From the NCBI RefSeq assembly GCF_015706575.1, contig NW_024037074.1, positions 28,447,334-28,511,333 on the forward strand: DNA of 64,000 bases. The letters are read 5' to 3'. Each line of letters opens with the position of its first letter. The first letter of the stretch is position 1. The DNA is from Patiria miniata (lineage: Eukaryota > Echinodermata > Asteroidea > Valvatida > Asterinidae). The translations under genes and the position numbers were made by a program. A model generated the notes under the pieces. It saw only the letters and a program-made list of their open reading frames with translations, made no database searches and was not told the DNA's origin. Positions 21,902 to 34,058 of this stretch are shown here, in pieces.

Positions 21902-22165
21902 TTAATAAATAATCACCTCGCATAAATATACAGGAGAAGTGCTGCCCCAAAAAACCTCGCTTTCCATTTTGCCGAAACAATAACCAACGAATTAGTAAAA
22001 ATAATATTCAATGACATAATACAAACAATAAATGACGACAAAATGTTCCCTATTGGTACCATCAGCAGCTATGATAAAAATGAGTAATGTTTAATATATC
22101 TTTAGCATTAAAATATCAAAACGGTTAACAAGACATCAAAACTACTGAAACAAAATCATTAAAAA

Positions 22166-22355
22166 TCAGTTAAAATAATAGTTGTTTTTGGAAGGAAATA
22201 TTTTAAGCTGTGATTTGAAAAATCCAAATTCACCAATCTTTCTCATTTCGGCTGACAGTCTGTTCCACAGACGCATACATGGTAAATGCACAGTCCCCGT
22301 ATGCCTTGCCAGGCTTTGGACACATTGGGTGGTCGAAATTAACCCCGTCACAGCT
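22166..22355 (-). mobile_element. CR1/L2-like LINE relic, type B flank, truncated by deletion
   Basis: Minus-strand frame with RLWNRLSAEMRKI followed by FGFFKSQLKIF, typical of a LINE reverse transcriptase C-terminus. The relic matches the gene 3 flank and stops at the scar near 22355. Confidence 0.6.
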
Positions 22356-22430
22356 TTTCTCCAAATAAATAAATAATTAAATAAATAAAATTAAACCACA
22401 ACTCATAAATATACAGGAGCAGTTCTTCTC
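22350..22430 (+). pseudogene. Remnant 3' end of a lost type A C1q-collagen gene
   Basis: TTTTCTCC followed by AAATAAATAAATAATTAAAT matches the last codons, stop and 3' UTR of type A genes (compare gene 4 at 44333-44360), including the CATAAATATACAGGAGCAG that follows. Nothing else of that gene remains. The sequence upstream is the type B 3' flank of gene 2, so this is a deletion junction. Confidence 0.75.
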
Positions 22431-22619
22431 TTTTTTGTTTCGCTTTCCATTTTGCCAAAACAGTAACCAATGAATTAAAAGAAAAATGTCAATGTCATGA
22501 TAATAAGAAAGATAATTGATTCTTAATACAAAGCATTTTACATTCAAGTATCAAACCGCTTTACAAGACATCAAAAATGCATAATCAAACATTTAATTGA
22601 AAAGAAGTTAAATTGATGA

Positions 22620-22990
22620 CTTTTTCAAAAAGAAGGTTTAAGCTGCGATTAAAAAAACCTCCAAATTCATTACTTTTCTCAAATAACGTGGAAGTCTGCA
22701 CGGTCACTATATGCCTTGCCAGGCTTTGGACAAACTTTAGGAAGGTTGAACTGAACCCCATCACAGCTTTTAGTACGAATGTTAAACGGGTGAACTGATA
22801 TTTACTCTGTGAAGTACCGTAGCGCGCGGCTGCCTCACCATGACGGATAAGTTTGAAAAGTACCGAAAAATCATGAAATTCATTCCGCTCCGTAACCGAG
22901 AGCCAACGTAGTTCCTGAAGTACGGGCGTACGACCCTTCCTTCTGCATATATGTTGTTACCTCTTAAACTGGTAATCGTATGAAAAAAAA
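22620..22990 (-). mobile_element. CR1/L2-like LINE relic, type A flank
   Basis: Second relic in this spacer, matching the relic after genes 1, 4 and 5. Minus-strand pieces such as LRWLSVTERNEF are visible near 22890. Confidence 0.55.
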
Positions 22991-24267
22991 CATAACCGGT
23001 TACAAAAGTCTGTCTGGGAAGTAACAAATGCACGTATTAAAAAACTGTGGTGTTTTTTTTCATTTGCCTTTCGCATAACGTATACAGCCAGAGATTAAAT
23101 GAAGTCTGGTGATATCATTTATTTATCCTCCGTCACTTTTTTCTTGAAAAAAAAACCAAGGGTTTCAAATTGCGCCACAGTGAACCAAGAACTCTCAACT
23201 TTTGTTAAACACTTTATTTTGTATCCCATGTTATACATGTATAAGTGAGTTTTTGTTTCATGTTAAAAGTCGAGTTTTAGAGCTTTCACTTTTGATGAAA
23301 TTGTTTACGATTTAATGTTATTTGAGTTGATAATGTGACACTATATCAGCAGATTACGCAATTATGATTCTATAGTATATATTTGATTCTAAGAAACATC
23401 TTTTTCCAAGTATACATTTGAGGATGTGCTCTGTTTAACAGCTTAACTAATTTAAGCACAGAAATTAATCATATAACATGTAGTCAGTATCGAATATAAA
23501 TACTCAAAAACTGTATTTTGACATTACTTTAATTGACCATTTAGCTTTTAACAATGTAGAAAACCTTGTCCCACTTGTGATACATTTCATCAAATTCCTC
23601 TCAGGAAAGTAAAATTACAGAGACATTTTGACCGTTTGCTGAAGACAGTCAATAAAATCGTTTGTCGTTGAAATGAACGAGCAAATCACAGTCTGAATCT
23701 TACGAACAAAATAATATCTTATTTAGTACTTAAATCTGTGATTATAGATAACAATTTTAATCCCTTTGATATCACAAACCATTGCAAACAGAGTCAGTTA
23801 ATTACATGTTTTTTGTCCATTTTTGTTTGTTTTGACTTCTAGATTTGGGGATCGTGTTAATGAAAGGCCGGGTTAACATTGGTTGAGATTGGATGGGGTG
23901 GAGGATGAACGATTTGTGGTGTCGATGGGGTTAGGGATTGAAGATGAGGGGCGGGGAGCAAAATATGATGCCGATTGTTACTTATCTTTCAATAATTCAT
24001 CGAGAACAATTGATGGCACTAAGACGATTGTGTAGTCTACTTATCACATTTACCCCACGGATTCTTAAAAAGCTAAAACATGTAGACAACAAAATGAGAA
24101 ATGAAAAATACTGGATGTTCGGCCCACCTTTGCCCCCTCCCCCCCTTCCTCCCCCAACACAACCGGAAGCCCACCGACAGTATTGTTCTGCATCCGCCTG
24201 TGAAGGGCAGGGTGTTCAGGTTGGCTTGGGTTTTAAGGGGACAGGTTGCGTTTCGGAGATTAACGTG
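22990..24267. repeat. Type A 3' flank and truncated block P, gene 2 spacer
   Basis: Collinear with 10240-11530 (GAGATTAAATGAAGTCTGG, AATTGCGCCACAGTGAACC, GGTTAGGGATTGAAGATG). It ends abruptly near 24267, where units 1, 4 and 5 continue with GGGAGATGGGTGAGAATG. No gene is seen. Confidence 0.65.
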
Positions 24268-24505
24268 GGGGGGGGGGGTGGGGGAGGGGGGCCTGCCCTT
24301 TTCCATTCAAAGGCTTACCCCCCTAATAATTTGTAAAGAGTGCCCCTTTTTTGAAGAAGAAGTGCCTTTTTTCTGATCAAGTACCCTTTTTTAAAAAGAA
24401 GAGGTGCCCTTTTTGTGGGACATGCCGTTTTGGCTGCCATTTTCAGAATTTGGCACATGTATCGCGTAAAAAAGCAACATATATTGGCCGTTTGTGTTCG
24501 TTTGT
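24268..24505. repeat. Foreign G-rich and CCCTTTTTT minisatellite filler
   Basis: Replaces about 1.05 kb of P-type spacer present in units 1 and 5. It starts with a long G run and holds about four imperfect 20-24 bp repeats built on GTGCCCTTTTTT with AAGAAGAA (24341-24415). A frame of 152 codons crosses it (24351-24809), but its composition looks non-coding. Confidence 0.6.
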
Positions 24506-25560
24506 TCTCAAAAAGTCAATGGTCAACCCACAAAAAAATGAAAATAAAATAACAGATGACATGTTGATTACCTTTTTTTTCTCTGCCATTATACCTGTGA
24601 GAGTTCAGAGTGTTTTTACAAAAAAAATTGAAGTATGGGCATTTAACATTGGTGTCTATGGGAATTCTAATACAGGGCTGCACCCCAAGACCTGTAAATC
24701 GACTCCTAAAGCCGTAAGTGATCATTACACGTACTTCCCGATTTTGTTTGTTTGTTTTTTTTTTCTTAGTAATACTTATGACTGTAGATCTCCAACGCAT
24801 GGTGTTTGAAATTTTAATTGAATACTTGAGTATTTCTTGAGTTGTTGCCCCCAAAACGAGTTAATTCTGTATTTCAAAATTTAAATTTCATCCAGTGATT
24901 TGTCATGATGACTGCGTCATTATGGGGAAACTGTCAAACAATGAAACATTAATACATATTTGACCGAAACAAGTATAGTATCTTAAACGCGAAAAATAAA
25001 AACTGAATGAAAACAGAAAGTCAACGTCGAAGAAATATGACACATTCTTCTTTTTTTGGGGGGGGGGGGGCGGCAATAACCCGAGCCTACCAGGCCCAGA
25101 TGTTTAAGTTGTAAGTTCGGCCTGTAATCGGTCTTGATGTTTTACTCTTAAGGAGATTCTTTTTTCGCGAGAAACCGTCTAACAACTAATGACAGTTTAT
25201 TTCGAGAAACAAACTAGTGTTAAGTTTCCATCAATAGAGGGGGCGCCTCATAAATAGTGGTCTCCACAAAGCGAGCAACTGCTAAGCCCCCATTGACAAA
25301 AACCATAAGCTTAAATATTATCTTCAATTGTGTGTTTTCTGCTGGTGTGTCTCTCCCCCTCCCCCCCCCCCCCCCAGCTGGTAATGTGGCCCCTCCCCCT
25401 CCCATGTCCGGAGCCGGCCATGGTGCTGCTCCTCAGACACTCGGGTTAATTCTGATTTCTTTCTTCCAAACTTCATTTAAGAAAACCAAAAGCTTCTTTC
25501 CGGTGTCATATGAAAATCAGACTCCTGTGAAAACTGATAAGTTCACCTTTACCCTAGTAT
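24505..25560. repeat. Spacer between block P and decayed unit, gene 2 to gene 3
   Basis: Matches 14500-15540 (AAAGTCAATGGTCAACCCAC, GACTGTAGATCTCCAACGCA, CATCAATAGAGGGGGCGCC). It contains long G and C runs near 25060 and 25360. No gene is visible. Confidence 0.6.
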
Positions 25561-26340
25561 TGGTTGAACATGTCTTACTTTGGTAAACGTATTTACCAAA
25601 TTGAATTCAATGTACAAGTTACCTAGATTGCACACTTGTTATGCGGGTGATGAAGATACCCTGAAACATTTTTATATTTTCGCTCAACTCAACCGGGTGC
25701 GAAAATGCTTGCCCGTGTTTAAGTGCATTTGAAAGAAATTTTTGCAATTTTGAATGAGCAAAGGTAAGAAATTGGACTAAAATTTGAATGAAGATGCTGC
25801 TTTAAAACTCACATAATTATGTCTTAGTTTGGTCTTAGAGTTTAAATATTGATGAAATGATTGTTTACGATTCAATGCAATTTTAGTTGTTAATGTGACA
25901 CTATCAGAGCATTGTTAAAACGCAGTTATAATTATATTGCAAATGATTATTATATTGTACAAAAGTTGTGGTTTATTTTCAAGTGCATTTACATTTCATA
26001 ATATCTCTTTGTTTAACTGCTTAACTAATTCAGTAATATCATGTGATAAGGTATAGAATATAAATTCTAAAAAAAAATGTTTTGAAACTCTACTTTTTGA
26101 TAATGTGGGACATACATGCCCCTTGTAATAAACTCTGGAAGAATGGAATTGAGTTCTCCGGAAAGAAGAATTGGAAATACATTTTGAATATTTACTAAAA
26201 AAAAGTTAAAGAAATCTTTTCTCGTCGAAATCTGGCTCTTGTGGACAAATATCTTATTAAGTACTTAAATCAGTGATTATTATTAACAATTCTAGTCAAT
26301 TTGATATCAAAAATATTTGCACCAATTCAGTGAATTACTT
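25560..26340 (+). pseudogene. Decayed array unit without coding exon, further deleted (gene 2 spacer)
   Basis: As at 15540-16640, but the intron-end part (to about 25827, ATAATTATGTCTT) runs directly into the post-gene part (AGTTTGGTCTTAGAG), removing a further 360 bp or so relative to unit 1. Confidence 0.55.
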
Positions 26341-26574
26341 TGACTTTCTGTACAGTTATTTTGCTGTTTTGTCGTCTTGAATTTGGGGTTCGTGTTCAAA
26401 GCCCGGTACAGATGTGTGTCGAGGGGGTTAGAGGTTGAAAATGGGAGGGGGCAACAAAACTGTAACCAAAAGTTATTTATCATTCAATAATTGAACAAGA
26501 GCAGTAAATATTACTAAGACGATGGTGTAGTCCACTCGTTTCATTTTCCCCACGGTTTCTTGAAATATAATAAT

Positions 26575-26903
26575 TAATAATTTGGGAGGCTAATCATCCT
26601 TACTCGCAGCTGGGATGCTGAATTGCGAAGGACGCGGCTACAACGTGGTCGGGCCGCTGGCACGTAAAGGCGCCTATGGCTGCGGCCACATCGACCCATA
26701 TATGACCAGGGAGCACAGCCTGAGATCGAAAGTGTTTGATTTTACCTGAGGGAGGAAAACCGGAGGGCACGGAGAAAAACCTTCGTGGCACAGGAGAGAA
26801 CCAACGCACAACTCTACTCACACGTGATCCGCGGCCAGGATTCGAACCGTGGCCACCTTGGTGAGAGGCGAGCGCTTTACGCATAAGCCACCCACGCCGC
26901 CCA
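26575..26903 (-). mobile_element. tRNA-derived SINE, family 1, old copy
   Basis: Minus-strand head near 26903 with GTGGCTTATGCGT and a perfect B box GGTTCGAATCC. Same body and position as the copies at 1476 and 60535. Confidence 0.8.
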
Positions 26904-26912
26904 AAATGCTAG

Positions 26913-28490
26913 CATTATTTTTTTTTTTCAATTTCAAGAACATTTATTTCCATCTTTTCACAACATTTGACTATAATACAAAATAATGAAAAATTATATT
27001 GATGGAGGCATGCTAAAAAAGCCGAAGCTTATAACATATAACATGCCTGTAAACATACATAACAACTCACACGATAGACGAACGTTTAGAATCAAAAAAG
27101 AAGCACAAACAAACAATTAGAGAAAAGGTCAAACAAATGTGATAAACATTACAAAAGTGCAATAATAATAACGGAAGCGTATAGAACAATAGAGGAGCAG
27201 CGGCAGAGATGACAAGATAAATAAAAAGCAAAGCAAGAGGTACAAAGCAGGCAAATTAAACTGAGAGATACGAAAAAGCGGAGAAGCTATGTAATATAAT
27301 GGGCGAGCAGATGCGTCTTATAATGATTTTTAAATCTGCCTACAGAGGATTGAGATTTGATAAGTGGGTCAAGTCCATTCCAGAGACGTGGTCCATAGAA
27401 GCGTAGGCTATTCATTGAGTAGAAAGTGCGAGTGAATGGTACATACAGGTTTTTGTGAGATCTGGTGTGATATTGGTGAATATTATTAACAGAGGTAAAG
27501 TACGATGAGAATGTGCAGGGAAGGAGATTATTGGTAAATTTATACATTAGGATACCTGTTTGAAGTTTATTAATATCCGGCGATGAGTGTTAGTGTGCGT
27601 AATTTGGCGAACAAAGGTGCGGTGTGGTCACGGGGGAGAGACAGGGTGCATATGCGAAATGCTCTTTTCTGGACTTTGATTAAAGAATGGAGTTTATTGT
27701 AGATGTGCGTGCCCAAACGATGTTACAGTAGTTCAGATAGGGAAGGATCAGTGTGTTATATAGCGTGAATAGAGTTGTGGTAGGTAAAAACGAGCGGAGC
27801 TTGGAGAGTACACCTGTGTTGCGGCTTATTACATTAGAGACGGAGGCTATGTGATGAGACCAGGAGAGTTTATCATCGATAATAACACCAAGGAATTTCG
27901 TGGAATGAACTTTACAGAAAGCAGTACCATTTATCCTCACAGCTTCATGTTGACTGGAGTAGGATGACCTACTTAAGATCATGTACTTAGTCTTAGAGGA
28001 ATTAAGGGAGAGCTTGTTCGCTTGGAACCACGATGAAATTTTAACAAGCTCGAAATTCAAGATGTTGATCAGTGAAGCAAAGTTTGAATGTGAGAAGAGA
28101 ATAGTAGTGTCATCGGCAAAAAGGATAAAAGACAAGAGAGGAGAACTACAGTGAAGATCATTAACGTATTGAAGAAACAGCAAAGGGCCAAGGATAGAGC
28201 CTTGCGGCACGCCATAGTGGATTGTCATGGGAGAAGAATCGCAGTTTTTTTACTGTAGTATATACTGTCTCCTATTTGATAGGTAATCAAAAAACCACTG
28301 AAGAGCGACGCCTCTAACTCCGTAATACTCAAGCTTAGATAGGAGAATGGAATGGTCAATCGTATCGAAAGCCTTAGAAAGATCAATGAATAAACCAACA
28401 ATGTGTAGTTTATCAGAGAGAGAGCTAGAGAGGTAATCAACGAGATAGATAAGCGCCATATCTGTGGAATACTAATTCCGAAAGCCGAAT
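26913..28490 (-). mobile_element. 5'-truncated LINE of the CR1/Jockey group
   Basis: Minus-strand reverse transcriptase: [16 protein letters not shown] (motif A, near 28400), then GVPQGSILGPLLF and FADDTTILFSHS (the YADD-type active site in FADD form), WFQANKLSLNSSKTKY, KFLGVIIDDKLSW, and the C-terminal FYGPRLWNGLDPLI (27287-27547). The protein is split over three frames, so the copy is dead. The endonuclease and ORF1 are absent. The 3' poly(A) appears as a T run at 26917-26928. The empty site survives in sister blocks (GCTAGTATAATGTAG). ATTAT occurs at both edges and may be the target duplication. Confidence 0.9.
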
Positions 28491-29109
28491 TATAATGTAG
28501 TCAGGAAAAAATAATGAGGGAAAAATGAAACGCATCCCCACGCCTATCGATTCTGTAACGGCCAGCTTGCGGGGTGTCAGGCCCTTTTACCTGCCCCCTT
28601 CCCCTCCATTCACAGCCTAACAGAACTGGAAGCACATGAAGACTTTGGTTCTGAATCCGACGTTGAGGGGCAGGGTGTTTAGGCCGTGTTGGGTCTGAAG
28701 GTTGTTAGACATTAATTTGGTGGTTGTGTTCCCCAGATTGTCGGAAGATGGGTGAGATGGGGTGTTGTGGCAAAGCCTTGGTGAGAGAGGCTGGATAGGG
28801 TGAAAGTTGAACCCACGTCAGCTGGTATGTTAGGGGCAAGGTCGTTGCAAAGTGCAGCGGCGAGGTCTGAGTCCCGATTTAGTAAACATGCATCTGCGCA
28901 TTAAACAAGCGGCTAGCTCCTAAGACCAGACGTCGTAGTATGGACGCCCTGTCCTCTTTGCCCCTGGTTATAGCTGTCCCAACACCCCCAAGTGATTTTC
29001 AAATATCCCGTGGCAGATTTATTTCAGTAAAGCATATTTTTTTGCTGTACGTTCCCATCGTGGTCAAACTCATGGTCCCGGCCGGATGTTGAGATAGATA
29101 CGATACGTC

Positions 29110-30295
29110 ACTTCAAACTCAGTGGCGTAACCCGGAAAGCTAGAGAGGGCGTGCCTCACCACTCAGCCAGCCTGGGATTCGAGGGAGGCGCTTAACTCTT
29201 TGAATGCTTCCTACAGAAAATTAGGAGTCTTAATTAAGGTCCCTTTAATGAACCACGCCAATGAGTAATACTTCGCGGCGTAATATCTCTCCAAAATACT
29301 AGGTTTGAAAACGACACACCCTAGATAGGTATAAGAATAGAAACTGTTTGGAATTGTGGGCAGTATTGTTCCGCTAGAAATCAGGCACACTCAGGGGCAC
29401 AGTGATTATTTTGGACTTTCGGTAGAATATTGGCCACCGTCTTTTCAAATTGTGTAGGTATTCTTATAGGCCGGCCTATTTTAGCGGGGAAAACTGTTAG
29501 TTGTCATCAGCAGACAATTGATGAGTGAATTACTAAAAAGAGTGGCACTCGATAGGTTACCCAACGAAAAACAGATGTCACGACACGACTGTTAATGTTT
29601 TAAAATAGATTTACTCTTCCTGTCGACGAAACTATTAATTGAAAGGGGAACAACAGCACTCTAGCATTAAATAAGCACCCCCCCCCCCTCTTCTCCACCT
29701 CAGCATATTGGTTCGGGATTCGCCGTTGGCTGCCCAGGGTGGTTAGGAGGGGGAAGGGACGGTGGGGGCAGGGGCTCAATATGGGGATTCGAGCTTGGCT
29801 TGGAGATCAGGCTATTGAAGGCTAGTGTTTTCTAAGAAAAGAAGTTTGTTGCACATGGTAGGATCCAAACAGTTGGGGTAAGTTTGGGATTAGGTTTGAT
29901 TAGGCGAGGGTCAAGATCGGGGCTAGTATAATTATGCGTTTGGTTTTGGTATAGGTTGGGCTCAATAAGCGGAGGTGGGAGGGCCTCAATTAGCGAGGAG
30001 GGGGTCTGCAGGTGCAAGGTCGATTACATGCCGAGAAGTTGCCGAGCCGAGCGCACGCTTGACTAGTGGATGGGGATAGATGAATGGTTGTAATTAAGTT
30101 GCCTTTGGGAACGGCTGGGTTCTGCAAAATAAGTATACTTCACCGTACGAGGGCGGCAACTGTACATGGACTGGATATTATGCACACAATAAATTAAAGT
30201 TCTCATTACCTTTTCTTTTCAAGCTAGATTATTACTCCTTCGTTTTTCAATCAAAAATGTAGACTGCATAACCTGACAACAAAATACAAGCCACC
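29110..30295. repeat. Conserved upstream spacer of gene 3
   Basis: Collinear with 2560-3785, from GGCGTAACCCGGAAAGCT through GGCTGCCCAGGGTGGTTAGG to TAGACTGCATAACCTGAC. No gene is visible. Confidence 0.7.
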
Positions 30296-30716
30296 AAATG
30301 CGTGGCTCCATTAAATAACACGAAGCGCAAAACAAACACTGATTGAATCACGTATGGCCGATGTACGTCATTATTCTATCCACCAATCAGAGTTAGTCAG
30401 CCAACAAGTCGGTGACCACAAGTGAGTGGTCTGTGATTGACAGGTGCCAATCACAATCCACGTGTTTGATTGTGTAACCGACATCCATACAATCATTCCA
30501 CCAATAAGATGCGTCTATTTGAGTGTCGGTGATACAAGCTTCGGGTTTAACGTGTGGCAATGTAACATTAACATCATTTCCGTCTCATCAATATGAAGCG
30601 AGTCAGTGATGTGTGATTGACAGCGCGCAGGGAGCCAATCACAAACCGGGCTTGCAAGTTCCTCAGTCACTGCTCGGGAAATCGACGTCAATATTTAAGT
30701 CACAAGCTGCCGGCTC
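30296..30716 (+). promoter_or_regulatory. Promoter of C1q-collagen gene 3
   Basis: Same element order as gene 1. The TATA-like TATTTAAG lies at 30692-30699, directly after CGACGTCAA. Initiator-like TCACTCC places the start near 30717. Confidence 0.75.
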
Positions 30717-30800
30717 ACTCCTCACAACGACCGCTGCTCATGTTCACGTCCAGACGACAACCCGAGACAACTGTTTGCAAGATAGAACAAGAATTGCACG
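30717..30800 (+). other. Gene 3 non-coding exon 1 (5' UTR)
   Basis: 84 nt ending GCACG before GTGAGT at 30801. It contains the upstream ATG (CTCATGTTC). Confidence 0.7.
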
Positions 30801-33800
30801 GTGAGTGTTTGAAACAATCTTTACGATAATTCTGCTAACTTTTGGATTGATTTTTTTAATATGTGATATTGACACAAATGTGCTTATTGCCAAAACAGCA
30901 TGCTAAACATATTTCCGACCATGATGATCCCATTCCCATACGGTAAATCTGGTTCGCCAGTTTTGCAGTCAAACCTGGCTGTAGGTTTTTTCAAGAGTGT
31001 ATTACATCAAATTCCTTATTCTGATTGATGTTCACGCACTTACACAATTTTTGCAGATGATAAATTTAAACCTTTTTGTGTTCAAAGAAAGAAATCTTGC
31101 GAAAGCTGAAACTTGACCCATAATATCAGTATGGTCAATCACCCGCGTTGTTTTCTTGCTAGTTTTTCTTGTTTATTGTATCAGACATAAAATCCCGATG
31201 CGATGCGATCACAATTTCCGGCTATCACTCTAACCCATTCAGGATAAAAGGTTATGCGGAAGTTGGCCACGGAAGAACGTATAAAGGAAATCGGGACATC
31301 TCAAACATCCTTTCCTATGCTGTGTTATTGAAAATTGGGATAATCTCAATACCTTTTGCACTTTGTTTTCAAACCGTGTCATTCACTAGTTCACAGTGCG
31401 CCATTCCGGTTTGACCACTATATAGGCCTAAGCGTTACTTTCAAGCACTACACGATAAAAGTGTCACTGGTCAGAATAGACTAGAGGGCGCAAATACGAA
31501 CGGGTCGAATTATGATCACACACACAGTTTTATTCAAGTTCAAATTGCTTTATTTGGCTGGATTCATTTCTGGTAATCATGTAAAGAGCTGATGTTTGTA
31601 CAAATTATTCGGGCCGTCTGCTCTTCTATCCGACTTCAAAGTTAAAAGCACCAACTTTCCGATGAATTCGGTGTATATGAACACTGTCAATTTAGATTGA
31701 GCAACTTTGGTTTTAACCCTTCCCGCAGCTGCCCCTTTAATCTACCTATATCGTGCCGTTGCATGGAATGTTTTTATACCACTATTTAATTTGAGCCACC
31801 CGGCCCTCAAACCCAGACCAGCACCCCTTGCATCCTTCAGACCCTAAACAGCCATTCAAACCACAGACTTGCTCTGTTTATGTCATTTGACTATTTCATT
31901 TTGGTCAGCAGGGGTGATCCATGCAATCCCTATATGAACAGTGCAAATGTATACAAGCCTATGTAAATGTGCACAAGCACACTAGGTCTTCCCGCCAATT
32001 TTAACCCCTCTACCAGATCGCCACCCACCCACTCTGGTTGATGTACCATGGTCCATACTAGGATCTAGTGAAAGATAACCCCGGGCAAGGCTACCACGTG
32101 GCCGGGAAAGTATATAGCATAGAAATGTGAGCAAGATTAAGATTCCTAGTCATACTTTCCCGGGTTCTACAAATTGGTTAATGAAGAAACGCGCACATGT
32201 GTTTTTTTTGGAGTTGTTCATGTTTATGTACATACAAGCGGTTTCGCAAAACAAACCCCAAAAATAAGAGAACTAAAAGAATTAAAAGAGAGATATGCAT
32301 AAAAACCAGATAAGAAAAGATTTGAATGATTTTCAGTATATCTTTTTCATTATCTTTTTATTTCCACAGAGTGATTACAACAATTAACAAACTGGTTAAT
32401 ATGGTCAAAATATGAAAAATAAAAATCTGTCTTTTTCCGTTGTAGGCCTAACTTTGGGGGAGTGCTCAAAACATTAATTTGTTCTATCATTTAGTCACTT
32501 TAAGTTCTGATATGCATGTTTCATGTTTCCTTCCCTGATATTTTACATTTTCTTTGTACATTCTTTCATATCACTTTTTAAAAACTCATGTCAATTTATG
32601 CTTTGTTTTAACACTGTTAAGCAATGTTTTCAAGGGCAAATCCAGATAGTTTATTTTGTCAGAGAAAGGGGAAGGGCTCTCTCAAGTGAAATTTCGCCTT
32701 ATTTGAGAAAATGTCTGTCAATGCCGAGGGAGGGCGCCCCCTCCGCACCCCGGGACCCACCACTGATCTTGCTAAACAACCCGATTTCATTGAACATGTG
32801 TAACCTTTTGAAAACGTATACATGAAATTGAATTCCCGAGCGGGACCGAAATCCAAAGCACAATAAATTCATGCAAAGTTACGTCAATTGCCTGGTTTTG
32901 TTTACGCGTATAATGATTATATTCAATTCAATTCAATAAACCAATAAACCAATACAAAGTTGGATAATGTAAGTACAACAGTTATATTTAAACATGCGAT
33001 TACAAATATGAAGGTAATTACCACCAGAAAAAAATAATGCTTTCAATATAATTTAATATACTCTTAAATATTTGTATCGTTCGCTAAATTCAACTGGGTT
33101 TGAATTTGCCTGCCCGTTTTTATGCGAGTTTGAAAGAAAGCGTTGCATTATTGAACGAGCAAGGTGTGAAATTGAACGGGAAAAAAAGCTATTTGAATGA
33201 AGAATTTTTTGTTTTAAAACTCACATAATTATGTTTTCAAAAACATTTCAATGACTAACTAGTGCCTAAAAAAAAATCATATTTTTGTTGGGGTGGTGTA
33301 AAATTAAGTTGAATAAAGGTTTTAATAAAGGTTTTAAATAAAACAGGTTGTTTTTCTGGACGTATTTGGCCGAAAAAATACCGGTCAAATAATATTTTTT
33401 TCGCTTTTTATTAGTGTATACTTTTTCCAATTTCGAATGATGATTTATCAATATGGAAAAACTCACAGTTTTATTAAAATCGATGATAACATTATATCTT
33501 TCTCTACTCAAGTATAAACGTTGCCGGTTTTCGTTGTTATTTTTTTCAGCCTACACTGAATTCCTTGTGATCTCTTTTTGGACCTGATCTTCAAGTCTTC
33601 AAGAACGAACCATCGAGGTCTGTGTGGTGATGTTTAATTGATTCTTTCACAAACGTCGAAAGAGCGGGCCGTCCCCACAAAAAAAAAAAAAAACTGATGT
33701 AATTCGGTCTGCTTTCATAACTTTTATCGGCGGGCAAAAGTAATAACAAGCCCAATCATGTGGACAAAAAAAAACAGCTGTGGATTCCCCACAGCCACAG

Positions 33801-34058
33801 TTGTCATGGCACCCAATTAAAAAAAGAACCCGCCTTTTCATAAAATGTAAGCCCCTTGTCCACGGAGAGGCCACTGTCATATCACGCCGAACACATTGTC
33901 TGAATAATGATTCCTCAACATTATTATGTAGTCGTACAATGTCTTTTAGATAAATTCTTAAGTTAATGTTGTTACATTAACTGTTATTTCTTTTATCTGT
34001 CTGTTTCTTATTAATTTTTAGTTTTTAGTTTTATATATAGGCCCTTTACTGCTTACAG
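30801..34058 (+). other. Gene 3 intron 1 (about 3.3 kb)
   Basis: GTGAGT donor and TGCTTACAG acceptor. About 31670-32220 is unit-specific sequence replacing what units 1 and 5 hold at 6450-7120; I do not recognise it. Near 32919-33055 a short AT-rich insertion begins TTCAATTCAATTCAATAAAC. The rest is collinear with the other introns. Confidence 0.6.
32631..32765. mobile_element. Ancient hAT-like MITE in intron 1 of gene 3
   Basis: Orthologous to 7495-7651: CAAGGGCAAATCCAGAT at the left, CCACCACTG then ATCTT at the right. Confidence 0.55.

Larger units (their letters stand above)
26390..29110. repeat. Spacer block Q upstream of gene 3, interrupted by a LINE
   Basis: Same landmarks as 1363-2560. 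It carries the old SINE (26575-26903) and a LINE inserted at 26913-28490; block Q resumes at 28491 with TATAATGTAGTCAGG. Confidence 0.7.

Noticed and set aside
24351-24809. 152-codon frame rich in lysine, phenylalanine and cysteine
   Set aside because: It spans a minisatellite and a repeated spacer; the matching spacer in units 1 and 5 has no such frame.
31169-31414. Additional internal exon (frame with CDAITISG) in introns 1, 3 and 4
   Set aside because: Units differ by indels that change the frame, and no consistent splice-site pair surrounds it; it is conserved intron background.
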